Below, in pieces: positions 20,857 through 31,100 of a stretch of 64,000 nucleotides of DNA. Positions within the stretch are counted from its first letter, which is position 1, and every line of letters starts with the position of its first letter. The stretch comes from Punica granatum (Eukaryota > Streptophyta > Magnoliopsida > Myrtales > Lythraceae): contig NC_045128.1 of NCBI RefSeq assembly GCF_007655135.1, positions 20,244,811 to 20,308,810 on the forward strand, read 5' to 3'. Made by a program: the position numbers and the translations under genes. The notes under the pieces were generated by a model. It had not been told where the DNA came from. It saw only the letters and a list, made by a program, of their open reading frames with translations, and made no database searches.

Positions 20857-21488
20857 CTGCCCCTGCTCAACCCTCTCAACCCAGGCCCCCGGTGTCGAGA
20901 ATTCCTCCGCCGGCGCAATAGAACCCCGCTTCGTAGGGTCAACAGGCTGGCGGCGCACCGAGCCGACCCCGCAAGCAATACTCGCCGCTGCCTGCTCCTC
21001 TCTCTCACATATATCGGCAACTCTTGGCGGGAGATCAAATTCAACCGATATCCCCGGGTCCGAACTTCGACCCGTCCGTCCAGGACCAATCTAAACGCTG
21101 CGAATACCATCAGGGCGCACCGGGGCACACTCTCGACAATTGTTGGAGGTTGAGGGACGAAATTCAGAGGAGGATCGACAGCAACCGACTCACCTTCAAC
21201 GCCGTCAGACCTCCAAACGTGCAGGCCAACCCCCTCCCGGACCATAGGCCGAACTCGGGACCATCCATCAACATGATCTCTGTGTGCGTTTCGGAGAGAG
21301 ACGAAGAAGCGCAGGAGAAACCCCCTCCCTTTGTAATCAATTACACTCCCGAGGAACTCACGGTCGGGTTCACAGGACACGTGGCCTCACCGGCCCCATT
21401 CGTCGTTGACGTCCCCGCTCGGGAACCGTATTCAGATAGCAAGGTCCCCTGGACCTACGAAGGAAGCATCGGGAGCGTTGAGCAATAA
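20857..21488 (+). pseudogene. Element A Gag, C-terminal region
   Basis: The frame that leads into the protease reads a Pro-rich segment, then SPLPAPLSHIYRQLL, then a Cys-His box CEYHQGAPGHTLDNCW (about 21096-21145). This CX2H-type box with GH and C is typical of Tat/Ogre Gag C-termini and would bind RNA. TAG codons at 20919 and 20934 and TAA at 21486-21488 interrupt the frame. No ATG start exists because the 5' part is missing at the 20857 junction. The run near 21415 (KVPWTYEGS) is another family signature. Confidence 0.8.
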
Positions 21489-22840
21489 TTCAGTGTCATG
21501 GGGTTGACACGCTCAGGACGGGTATATGAGAACCCGACGGCCAAGGACAAAGGGAAAGCACCCGCTGTTGGAGACGGGGCGACTCCCGAAAGATCACCCT
21601 TCCCGTCCAAGAAGGTGACCGAGGAGGAAGCCGAAGCTTTCATGAAGATCGTGAAGGCGAGCGAATACAAGGTGGTTGAGCAAATGGCCAAATCCCCGGC
21701 CCACATCTCATTGCTTGCCCTCCTCCTCGGCTCGGAACCTCACCGAGAGGCCCTCCTCCGGGTACTGACCACGACACAAGTGCCGAAGGAAACGCCCCCT
21801 AACAGGATAGAGGAGACGATCGGGTCCATCTTCTCCAACACTATCTCGTTCTCAGATGACGAGCTCCCGTCCGAGGGTTGGTCACATTCACGGGCGTTGC
21901 ACATCATCTGCAAGTGCAACAATTACATCATCGGCCGGGTCATGATTGATAACGGGTCCGCCCTCAACGTTTGCCCGGTGACCACCCTGAAACAGATGAA
22001 TGTGGATCTTAACCGGGTCCGCCCAAGCAAAACAGCGGTCCGAGCCTTCGATGGCTCTCGCAGGGAGGTGAACGGGGAGATCGACCTCCTCATAGACGTT
22101 GGCCTGTGCTCGTTCAGCATCACGTTTCAAGTGCTCGACATCCCGAACGCGTTCAGCCTGCTGCTCGGGAGGCCTTGGATCCACTCTGCCGCCGCCGCCC
22201 CCTTTTCTTTGCACCAATGGCTAAAGTTCATCGTCGAAGAAAAGCTCATCACGGTGAAAGGAGAGGAGGATTATGCCGTCTACAAGGAGACGGCGGTGCC
22301 CTACATCAGCATTGGGGACGATGAAAACCTCTCGTTCCACTCATTCGAAACCATCTCCGTCATCCGAGACTACGGAGAGAGTGGACCATCTCCCGCCGAC
22401 CGCATGATAGGGAAAGTTCTCCTGCGCAACAATTATATTCCCGGCACCGGCCTTGGGGCACGCGGACAAGGGATCAACCGCCCCATTGAGATCGAGGAGT
22501 ACAAACACAGGAGGGGACTCAGCTTTCGCCCCTCCTGTCATGAGATCATCGAGGCCCGCAAGGGCAACCATCTTCATCGCCTCGCCGCATACTACGGGAG
22601 GCTCAACAGGGGCACTTCAGTCCCCCCACTATCTCATTTCTTCCCCGGGCCTTCACGCGTCATAGGAGGCACCCTTGACGGCCCTTCCTCAGACTCCGAC
22701 GACACTTCTGCCACTCCGTCAGCTGTGTACGCCGTCACCGAGGAGATTCCTTCAGGGGTTCACATTCGCTTGGCGCAGGAAAATGAGGAGCTGGACAGCT
22801 GGACCTCAGTCCCGCGCTACTCGGTTGTGATTGCCGATGT
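21489..22840 (+). pseudogene. Element A aspartic protease region with G-patch-like segment
   Basis: This is in the same frame as the gag fragment, after the TAA at 21486. It opens with TRSGRVYENP, a conserved Tat motif. The protease core is VMIDNGSALNVCP (Asp at 21948-21950). The usual D-S/T-G is D-N-G-S here, which I believe is normal in this lineage. LLLGRPWIH lies near 22160. A Gly-rich PGTGLGARGQGI segment (about 22440) resembles a G-patch. The frame is open for 448 codons from the ATG at 21498 and reaches TAA at 22842-22844, which overlaps a candidate splice donor. Upstream stops make the copy defective. Confidence 0.8.
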
Positions 22841-23013
22841 GTAAGGCTTATCTATGTATAAGATGTTCCCCGCGTGTCGGCATAGCCATGCGCCACACGA
22901 CAGGAGAGGGGTTTCTATTATGGCTTCTTGATTCACAACATCAATGAAATCTCTCACGCATTTTTTTTAACTCTCTTACATTCTTTCTCCCTCTCCTATT
23001 CACTATTTCGCAG
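22841..23013 (+). other. Candidate intron between protease and RT
   Basis: The donor GTAAGG at 22841 overlaps the protease stop codon. The acceptor CGCAG ends at 23013 after a long T/C-rich tract (about 22962-23008). Removing these 173 nt joins protease to RT in the same frame, making a valine junction codon, and no ATG starts the RT frame. Ogre elements are known for a spliced intron at this place. Splicing itself is inferred. Confidence 0.65.
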
Positions 23014-25105
23014 CATTATAAATTTTCTAAGACGATTCTCTCGAATTTCCAAGCTCCACTCGAATCCAAATCCTCGACGCTTCGATACGAACCTATCCCG
23101 AGAGCAACTCGATGAGCCTCAACCCGTATACTTTGGGGAAGGGCTCCCCGAGGATAGTCAAGTGCCCGAGATAGAAGAGAGTTTGCGTTGCCTCGAAGAT
23201 CATCAAATCACCTCGGTTGAGCCAACGGAAGAGATCAACGTGGGCACCGAAGAAGAGCCCCGCGTCGTGAAGATTGGGACAACTCTCGACCCCACGCAGC
23301 GAACTCGGATGATCGACTTCCTGAAGGAATATCAAGAGGTCTTCACCTGGTCTTACGCCGACATGCCCGGCCTAGACCCCTCAATAGTCGAGCATTTTCT
23401 CCCACTCGACACCGAGAAATTCCCACCCAAGCGACAACAGTTACGACGGCAACGGGCTAGCCTTCTCCTCCGCATCAAGGAGGAAGTCGTCAAACAGATC
23501 AATGCAGGGTTCCTAGAGGTCTGCAATTATTCCGAATGGGTGGCGAACATTGTGCCGCTGGAAAAGAAGGATGGAAGGGTCCGAGTCTGCGTCGACTACC
23601 GAGATCTCAATAAGGCCAGCCCTAAAGACAACTTCCCCTTGCCGCACATTGACGTCATAGTTGACAATACGGCGCGCCATGCTCAGTTCTCTTTCATGGA
23701 CGGCTTCTCCGAGTACAATCAGATCCGAATGGCCGAGAAGGACAAACTCAAGACGACGTTCACTACGATGTGGGGAACCTTTGACTACCGCGTTATGCCT
23801 TTCGGCCTCAAGAATGCGGGGGCAACTTATCAGAGGGCCATGGTCACACTATTCCACGACATGATGCACAAGGAAGTCGAGGTGTATGTCGACGACATGA
23901 TTGCCAAGTCCAAAGAAAGGGAAGATCACCTCGTTAACCTGAAACGCCTTTTCGACCGCCTAAAGGAATATAAACTCCGGCTCAATCCGGCAAAGTGCAC
24001 ATTCGGCGCCCGGTCAGGAAAATTACTGGGATTCTTGGTCAGTAAGCGCGGTATCGAGGTAGACCCGGATAAAGTCAAAGCAATCAAAGAGCTTCCCCCG
24101 CCGTCGACGGTCCGAGAGGTGCGCGACTTCTTGGGGCAACTGAATTACATTGCACGCTTCATTGCGAACCTAACGGATAAGTGCCAACCGCTCTTTCGCT
24201 TGCTCCGCAAAAACGCAGCAATGGAGTGGGACCACGAGTGCCAAAAGGCTTTTGACACCATCAAGACCTACCTAATTCAGCCGTCGATATTGGTACCACC
24301 CGTGTCGAGCCGGCCCCTCATTTTGTACCTCACGGTGCGCCGACAGTCCTTAGGGTGCATGCTGGGGCAAGAAGACGAGTCAACGCGCACGGAGAGGGCG
24401 ATATACTACTTGAGCCGGAAGTTCACCGGAGGGGAATCCAATTACCCGGAGATTGAAAAGATGTGTTGCGCGTTGGTGTGGGTCATAAAAAGGCTCCGAC
24501 AGTACACGCTCTACCACACAATTCGCTTATTGTCAAAAGCGGACCCCTTACGGTATTTGCTTGATAGCCCCTCATCCATGAGGAATATCGCAAAATGGCG
24601 TTGTCAGTTGACAGAATACGACATAGAGTACATACCCCGCACAGCTGTTAAGGGGCAAGCAATTGCCGACCATCAAGTAGAATTCCCGGTCGACGACGAC
24701 ACGCCGATCAACACGGACTTCCCGGACGAGGGAATCCTTCAGGTGGATGAAGAGAAAAAGGAACCAACGTGGAAGATGTACTTTGACGGCGCCGTCAATT
24801 CCGTGGGGTCAGGTATCGGCGCAGTACTGATATCCCCGGAAGGGCATTATTACCCGGTAGCGGCAAAGATCGATTTCCCGTGCACCAACAATGTGGCCGA
24901 GTATGAAGCATGTATCCCTGGCCTGCAAGCGGCGATCGATTTCAAGGTAAAAGAGCTCGAAGTGTTCGGCGACTCTATGCTCACTATCTTCCAGACACTG
25001 GGGCAATGGAAGACGAAGGACGCGAAGCTAGTGCCATATCACGAGTACCTCGAGAAGCTAGCCGAGAACTTCGAGGACGTCTCGTTCACGTATACCCCGC
25101 GCTGA
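23014..25105 (+). pseudogene. Element A reverse transcriptase with tandem RNase H domains
   Basis: The RT motifs are VCVDYRDLNKA, FMDGFSEYNQI and catalytic YVDD (23885-23896). The following Gypsy RNase H (about 24310-24640) lacks the usual catalytic Asp context, reading YLTVRRQ instead of an LDAS-like motif. A second RNase H of the archaeal-type follows, with MYFDGA (Asp 24785), NVAEYEAC and FGDSMLT carrying its acidic residues. Dual RNase H is a Tat-lineage hallmark, where the second domain is thought to supply activity. The frame ends at TGA 25103-25105; a one-base loss near 25098 moves integrase to another frame. Confidence 0.85.
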
Positions 25106-26173
25106 CAAATCAATTCGCGGATGCACTTGCAACGCTCGCCTCCATGGTGAGCATCACGAGGGAAAACCTTGTCGAACCCCTCGAGATCGAGATAGCCGAA
25201 AGACCGGCAGATTGCAACGCGATTGAAGCATCTGAGGCAAAGCCGTGGTACGAAGACATCAAGAACCTTCTGCAAACCGGCCAATACCCCCCATTCGCCG
25301 ATCGCCGCGACCGGAAGACCCTCAGACGTCTCGCGATACATTATTTATTGAGCGGCGAGATACTCTACCGCCGTTCCTTCGACTCCACACTCCTCCGGTG
25401 CATCGACGAACACGAATCAAGACGTCTCATGGAGGAGGTGCACGGGGGAAACTGCGGACCCCACATGAACGGTCTCATGCTCGCGAAGAAGATCATGCGC
25501 CTGGGCTATTATTGGTCCACCATGGAGACAGACTGCGTGAAGCACGTCAGACACTGCCACCGATGTCAAGTCTACGCCGACCTGATCAAAGCGCCCCCTA
25601 ACGAATTGCGCCCCATGACAGCACCATGGCCTTTTTCGATGTGGGGGATGGATGTGATCGGCCCGATCAACCCCAAAGCGTCTAACGGGCATATGTTTAT
25701 TTTGGTGGCGATCGATTACTTCACCAAATGGATCGAGGCCATCACTCTTGCGTCAGTCACCGCAAAGGCCGTCGCCCGCTTTCTCAGACGCGACGTCATC
25801 GCCCGGTATGGAGTCCCCGCCACGATCATCACGGAAAACGCCAAGAACCTGAACAACAAGGTTATCGATGAGCTCTGTGCACAATTCAAAATCCGACACC
25901 GCAACTCCACCCCATACCGTCCCCAAATGAACGGCGCGGTGGAAGCGGCGAATAAGAATATTAAAAAGATCATCGAGAAAATGACGGTGAACTACAAGGA
26001 TTGGCACGAGATGCTCCCCTATGCACTCCTGGCGTACCGGACATCAATACGGACTTCAACCGGGGCAACCCCGTACTCCCTAGTCTATGGCATGGATGCC
26101 GTCCTCCCAATCGAAGGGGATGAGGATCCTCGCCGAGACCGAGCTTGCAGAAGCGGAGTGGGCAAAACAGTGA
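25087..26173 (+). pseudogene. Element A integrase, N-terminal and catalytic domains
   Basis: After the frameshift the protein resumes with NQFADALATLASM. The HHCC zinc finger spans about 25440-25570 (HGGNCGPH then CHRCQ). The catalytic core has Asp at 25651 (GMDVIGP), then Glu at 25834 (ITENAKNLNN), then Glu at 25942 (AVEAANKN). The spacing between the last two is 35 residues, as in DD35E, but the second catalytic Asp is replaced by Glu. Near 26116 about a dozen bases are missing relative to sister B, and an in-frame TGA lies at 26171 in the restored register. Integration activity is therefore not expected. Confidence 0.85.
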
Positions 26174-26482
26174 TACGAGCAACTGAATCTCATCGATGAA
26201 AAGAGGCTGAAAGCGCTATGCCACGGACAGTGCTACCAGCAAAGAATGGCTCGAGCCTTTAACACAAGAGTCCGCCATCGCGACTTCAAACCCGGCGACC
26301 TCGTTTTGAGGAAAGTCCTACACGTCACGCCAGACTCTCGAGGGAAGTTCTCGTACAAATACGACGGCCCCTTCGTCGTCAAAGAGGTTTTCTTCGGAGG
26401 AGCGGTCATCCTGAGCGACATGGACGGCGCTGAAAATGCCCTCCCCGTCAACGCTGATGCCATCAAGAAGTACTATCCGTGA
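26174..26482 (+). pseudogene. Element A integrase, C-terminal domain
   Basis: This frame continues past the TGA at 26171, with RHRDFKPGDLVLRKV and GPFVVKEVF, the GPY-like integrase C-terminal domain, and ends KKYYP at 26482. It is nearly identical to B 33460-33691. It has no chromodomain, as expected for Tat elements. Confidence 0.85.
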
Positions 26483-27523
26483 GCACCTGTATATTCTTTG
26501 TCCACCGGGCTCCGTGCCCGTTCCTATTGTAAGACAATTTTGTTTCTGTAAATGAACATCAACTCCCACCATTTGTCCAATATTGAGCTCTCTTGAGAGA
26601 AAAAAATAAATTTTCCCGCTAGGTCAAAAACCTCTTTGAGGCGGCCTAGCAAAAGCTAAAGAATGAGTGGCACGACTTAAAATCCCGCAAAAGGGAGTCG
26701 CGGCAAAAGGAGAGCATAAATCATTTCCTCGCTAGATCGAAAACTTCTTTGAGGCGACCTAGGCAAAAGTTAGAGGATTCGAGGGGTGCGATCTCACCCG
26801 AACGCGGGAACCGCAGCAAAAGGTGAGCATTTATGTGGGAAAGATCAAATAAAACACCCCGCTAGGTCATCATGCATTTTGCAGCCTAGGCAAAAGTTAG
26901 GGGACAATGTCAGCTCGACCACGAAAGAACAGCGACACTTTCTCTGTGAAGCTACGCCGAGTAGTGGTTCAACACTCTTCAACAGACGCAAACTCTCTTC
27001 GACTCTCCAGGCTCGAGACTCGCCTTGGGGCGGGATCGAATCGACGTATCCTTGATTTGGAGGATCCCAGGAGAACCCTCACATTACCTTTATGCACATA
27101 ATTCTACGGGTTATCCGTCTCAGAAAAGCTATTCTTCAATAGGGACGCGGCCGCCCTCCAAATGGCCACCAATATCATGCCCCAACACATCTTTACATAG
27201 ATTCCTTTACGCGTCGTAGTCTAGACGATTTCACACGGCTGACATCCTTTGTAGGCTTCTCTTTTCTCTGTACAGGTGCGATCAGGAACCCCAGGGGACG
27301 CTCACCGCCGACGGACTCGCGTCTGCCTCACGTGGCGAACCCTGTTCTCGAAGACTTGGAAATCGTCGAGGGATGCACCTCACCACCCCAACCAATGATG
27401 TTCAGAAAAGGACAAGTGTTAAGAGGTCATCATTAGTTGCCACGCACAGAGCAATCCGCACCCAAACGCCAAGCAAGCCGTATCACACAGCGCTCTGCAC
27501 AAAATTCCAAATTTCAAATTCCT
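26483..27523 (+). other. Element A 3' UTR with three CTAGGTC/GGCCTAG repeats
   Basis: About 1 kb is non-coding. A roughly 115-130-bp unit occurs three times (near 26619, 26735 and 26861), each with CGCTAGGTC, an arm GAGGCGGCCTAG or its variant, and GCAAAAGTTAG. The same three units are in B (33838, 33954, 34084), and one reversed unit in C near 59070-59110. No ORF of note. Confidence 0.7.
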
Positions 27524-28030
27524 GTCTCGGGTCCATCCCGGCTTTTAAATTCTAGTTCAGGTCTATCCTGGCCCCTCGGGTCCATCCCGGCTTTTAAATT
27601 CCAGTTCAGGTCTATCCTGGCCCCTCGGGTCCATCCCGGCTTTTAAATTCCAATTCAGGTCTATCCTGGCCCCTCGGGTCCATCCCGGCTTTAAAATTCC
27701 AGTTCAGGTCTATCCTGGCCCCTCGGGTCCATCCCGGCTTTAAAATTCCAATTCAGGTCCATCCTGGCCCCTCGGGTCCATCCCGGCTTTTAAATTCCAG
27801 TTCAGGTCCATCCTGGCCCCTCGGGTCCATCCCGGCTTTTAAATTCCAGTTCAGGTCCATCCTGCCCCCTCGGGTCCATCCCGGCTTTTAAATTCCAGTT
27901 CAGGTCTATCCTGGCCCCTCGGGTCCATCCCGGCTTTTAATTTCTTGTTCAGGTCCACCCTGGTTTCTTTCAGATTCATCCTGTTTTCTTTCGGGTCTAT
28001 CCCAGTTTCCTTCAGGTCCGTCCCGATCTT
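27524..28030 (+). repeat. 50-bp minisatellite in the element A 3' UTR
   Basis: About eight and a half copies of a 50-bp unit containing CTCGGGTCCATCCCGGCTTT and TTCAGGTCTATCCTGGCC run from 27524 to about 27955. They are followed by degenerate half-units to 28030. The same unit, reversed, forms the array of C at 56680-57690, so the array belongs to the family and not to the insertion site. Confidence 0.9.
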
Positions 28031-28165
28031 AATTTCCAGCAATATCCCTATACATCCAAGCAGGCCGCGAGCAGCCATGGTGAAGCTACAACGGAGCGGT
28101 CGCCGGGACCGAAAGGGGATGCTTGTTATGGTCTTTGGCTACATCCTCTAACCGAGCATGCAACC

Positions 28166-28179
28166 AAAGAGGGGCAAGC
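28166..28179 (+). other. Element A polypurine tract
   Basis: AAAGAGGGGCAAGC abuts the 3' LTR start at 28180. The matching tract is at 42215-42228 and, reversed, at 56537-56550. Confidence 0.8.
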
Positions 28180-31100
28180 TGTCAGCACCCCATTTTGGCC
28201 CACCGGCTTCCCACACGAGAATCCCCGATCAAAGCCCGAGTTACTATTCCTGACCCGGCAATCAGAGGCAAATAGGCGAGCACGGAGTCATGAACAATGA
28301 GAGAAGAGCTGGGTCGCTAAGAAAAGCAAAGGAAAGCCATCGGAAGAACGAACGGACAAAGAACCCCGAAAACGACAGAGCTGGCACTGTGGCACTATTC
28401 ATCACTGAGTCACCGAAGCACCGAAAGGTGCCCAATATGGGGCTCCCAAAATCCCTCTCAGTGCCAAAATGACCAATGACACGTCCGGGCGCATCTCCGG
28501 GACATCCTGCTTAAGCCGGGACACCCCGATCCCCCACGGACGCCTTTTCTGACAGAGCTCCCGGGGTTCGCTCCACTGACAAGCAAACGGCCCCTCAAAA
28601 CGGGCCTACAGGCATCCAGGGACCACCAGGGCCAGGGAACAAGCCTCAGACAACCTTCCGGAGCTCGGCTCGGTCTCCCGAAGTACGTTTCAGTGGTCAC
28701 GAGCGCCTCCCGGCGAGCCTTCGGGGTATTTCCACAGAAAGCAGAGACCACGGCGATCTCTGAGCACCTCACAATAATCCCCGAGCACCTCAAGGCATTC
28801 AGGGCACACTGAGAAAATCCCGGTCAAAGTCCTTAGGTCTTCCCGGGCCAACGGTCCCCGACCGAGGACGACGAGCCAACGATCACCCACGGGGCAAAAG
28901 GATCGCCAAAACGAATGCAAGAATGCACAAAGATCAAACAGGGCAAAACCGACTCTCGAGGCGCCGAGTCGCCCGAACGTTCGTCCACACGACGCATGGC
29001 GATATTAGGCTCGTTCAAATCCTCGTCATTCAAGCATTCCAAATCCATAAATTAATTGGACATCGGAGATCGGATGCGCACCCAATCAAGTCTCAAGCAT
29101 TTTCCGGCTTTTCTCTCAATTGAATGGGACCCACAGCTCAGCCAAGCCAAGCTGTCAAGCCGCGGCTCAACCCCAAGCCACGGCTCAACCCCTCCAAGCT
29201 CGGCTCGCCCGCAATCAGCCGTGGCTTCTCCCCATGGCCGGCGGCTCAAGCTTCCCCCCACCACAAAATTCAAATCTTCTTACACCTCTTACACACCTAT
29301 CACCTCCTATCACCTCTCCATCACCTCCCATCACTCTTACCCTTGCTTCCCCCACACTCTAAGTGACATCTCCCCCTCCCTAATCCCATTAGAAATTTCA
29401 GCAGCCACCCTAAGCCATTTCGGCAGCCCCATTAAGCCCAAAACCGCAATTAATTTCCCCAAAGCAAGTCATTAGCCTCCCCTATAAGTTCCCATTCATC
29501 ATTAACTCTAATCAATTATTCATTCTCACTCTCTCTCAAGCCAATCTCTCTCAAGAATCCTCTCAAACTCCAGCCCACTCCCACTCACTCGTCCAGCCCT
29601 TGCCAAGGCCGAAACCGGCCAAAATCATCGGAAAACCACCTGGTATCCCGGTGATCACCCGACCCGACTTAAACCAAAAATCACCAAACTCCCTAGCCTA
29701 CATATTTTCCACCCCCTAAGTCCATTTCCGGGCTTAGATCCCCCATTTGAGGCCTCCATCATCGCGTTCCAGCCGAAGGAAGAATCGGGTCTCGTGGGCC
29801 ACCCGGGCGCACACCGGACCTCTACGCGTGTCATTTCTTCCCACGACTTCGGCGAGTCGTGCCATCATGTCCAAAGGGTTCCTCACAACCCCCACCCTCT
29901 CCCGTGAAGAGGTGGTCACGGTCCGAGGGCCGATCAACCGTGCACAACCACTGTTTCACTATTTCTCTCATACCGGGTTTCCCGCATTCTCACCGAACTT
30001 TCTCTCACATTTTCGGGTTTGTTCAGGCCTTGGCACGTGCGGGTCTGCCCATAGTCCTCTAGATCCACCTCTTAGGAGTCCAACGAGCCCGACCTTGCAC
30101 CGTGCCGTGACCGTAGCGAGCGTGCCGACCCATTTCCCCGAGACTGCCGCGGCTGCGTGTCCATCCGGATCACCCACCCGTAGCCTTCAAGCCGAGTCTT
30201 GCGACTCCCACGGCCACTTCCTCGACTCTTTCCCTCGCACATCGAGGCTAGGTAACGTCTCTTTACAACTTAGAGGAGTTAGGATCCCCGATATTTGCTT
30301 GAATGAAACGATAACGAGATTTGGAGAATCGGGATACATAAAAGATGTCACCTTTTTTTAGATTCGAACTCCCCATGCAAAGCATGCATCGTTACGCATT
30401 TTATTTCTATTGTTACGTCCATATTTCGTATGACCATGCATACATAGCACGAGGTGGTTAGGATCCGTTGGGATGAGACCGTCACCAACTCAAGAGAGCC
30501 GTGAGGCCTCTCGGCCGAACCTCCTAAGGGAGGCCGTGAGCCCTTTTGGCTCTCTAGAGTTCGTGGTCGCCTCATCCTTTCGGACTAGGCCATCTCTATA
30601 GTCGTGATCCCCTTAACCGTGACCAAAATACGATAATACGGCAAGAAACATTCGAGATCTAGGGGGGAGAGGTCCTCACGGGTCGGCGGTATCAAGGGGA
30701 GCTCACGGCCACCTTCTTTACAAGGAGGCTGAGAGGCCCTTGGCCGTACCGAGACCATGGACTTCTCTTCCCGTGATGTCGGAAGCTTCTCGAGACATAT
30801 TTCCGGATTTGGTGCTGAATAAGCCAATGTAGTATCGCAAATTTCATTACACATGATGTTCGTGTTCATTTCGCGTGTTTGTTCATATGCTTGACGTCAT
30901 GACGGCACCCTTTTATTGAATGCTCGTATTGATGATTTACATGGCACGTGAAGCATGTAAGAAACAATTGAAATCGGTGTAAGAGACCGCTCAAGACTCG
31001 GGGATGAGCCAAGGAAATGTTCGGTCACCTCCGTCGGGGCGTGATCAAGTGTCCCGTGGCTCTTCTCAAGTCTAGGTCGGCCTCTTCTCCCGTTTGGGAA

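Noticed and set aside
20664..21380. 238-codon minus-strand ORF
   Set aside because: It is antisense to the element A Gag fragment and the R0 LTR; the sense frame carries the Cys-His box.
29747..30361. 204-codon plus-strand ORF in the A LTR
   Set aside because: The collinear B LTR has a different, shorter frame. Ser/Pro-rich composition follows the C-rich LTR sequence.
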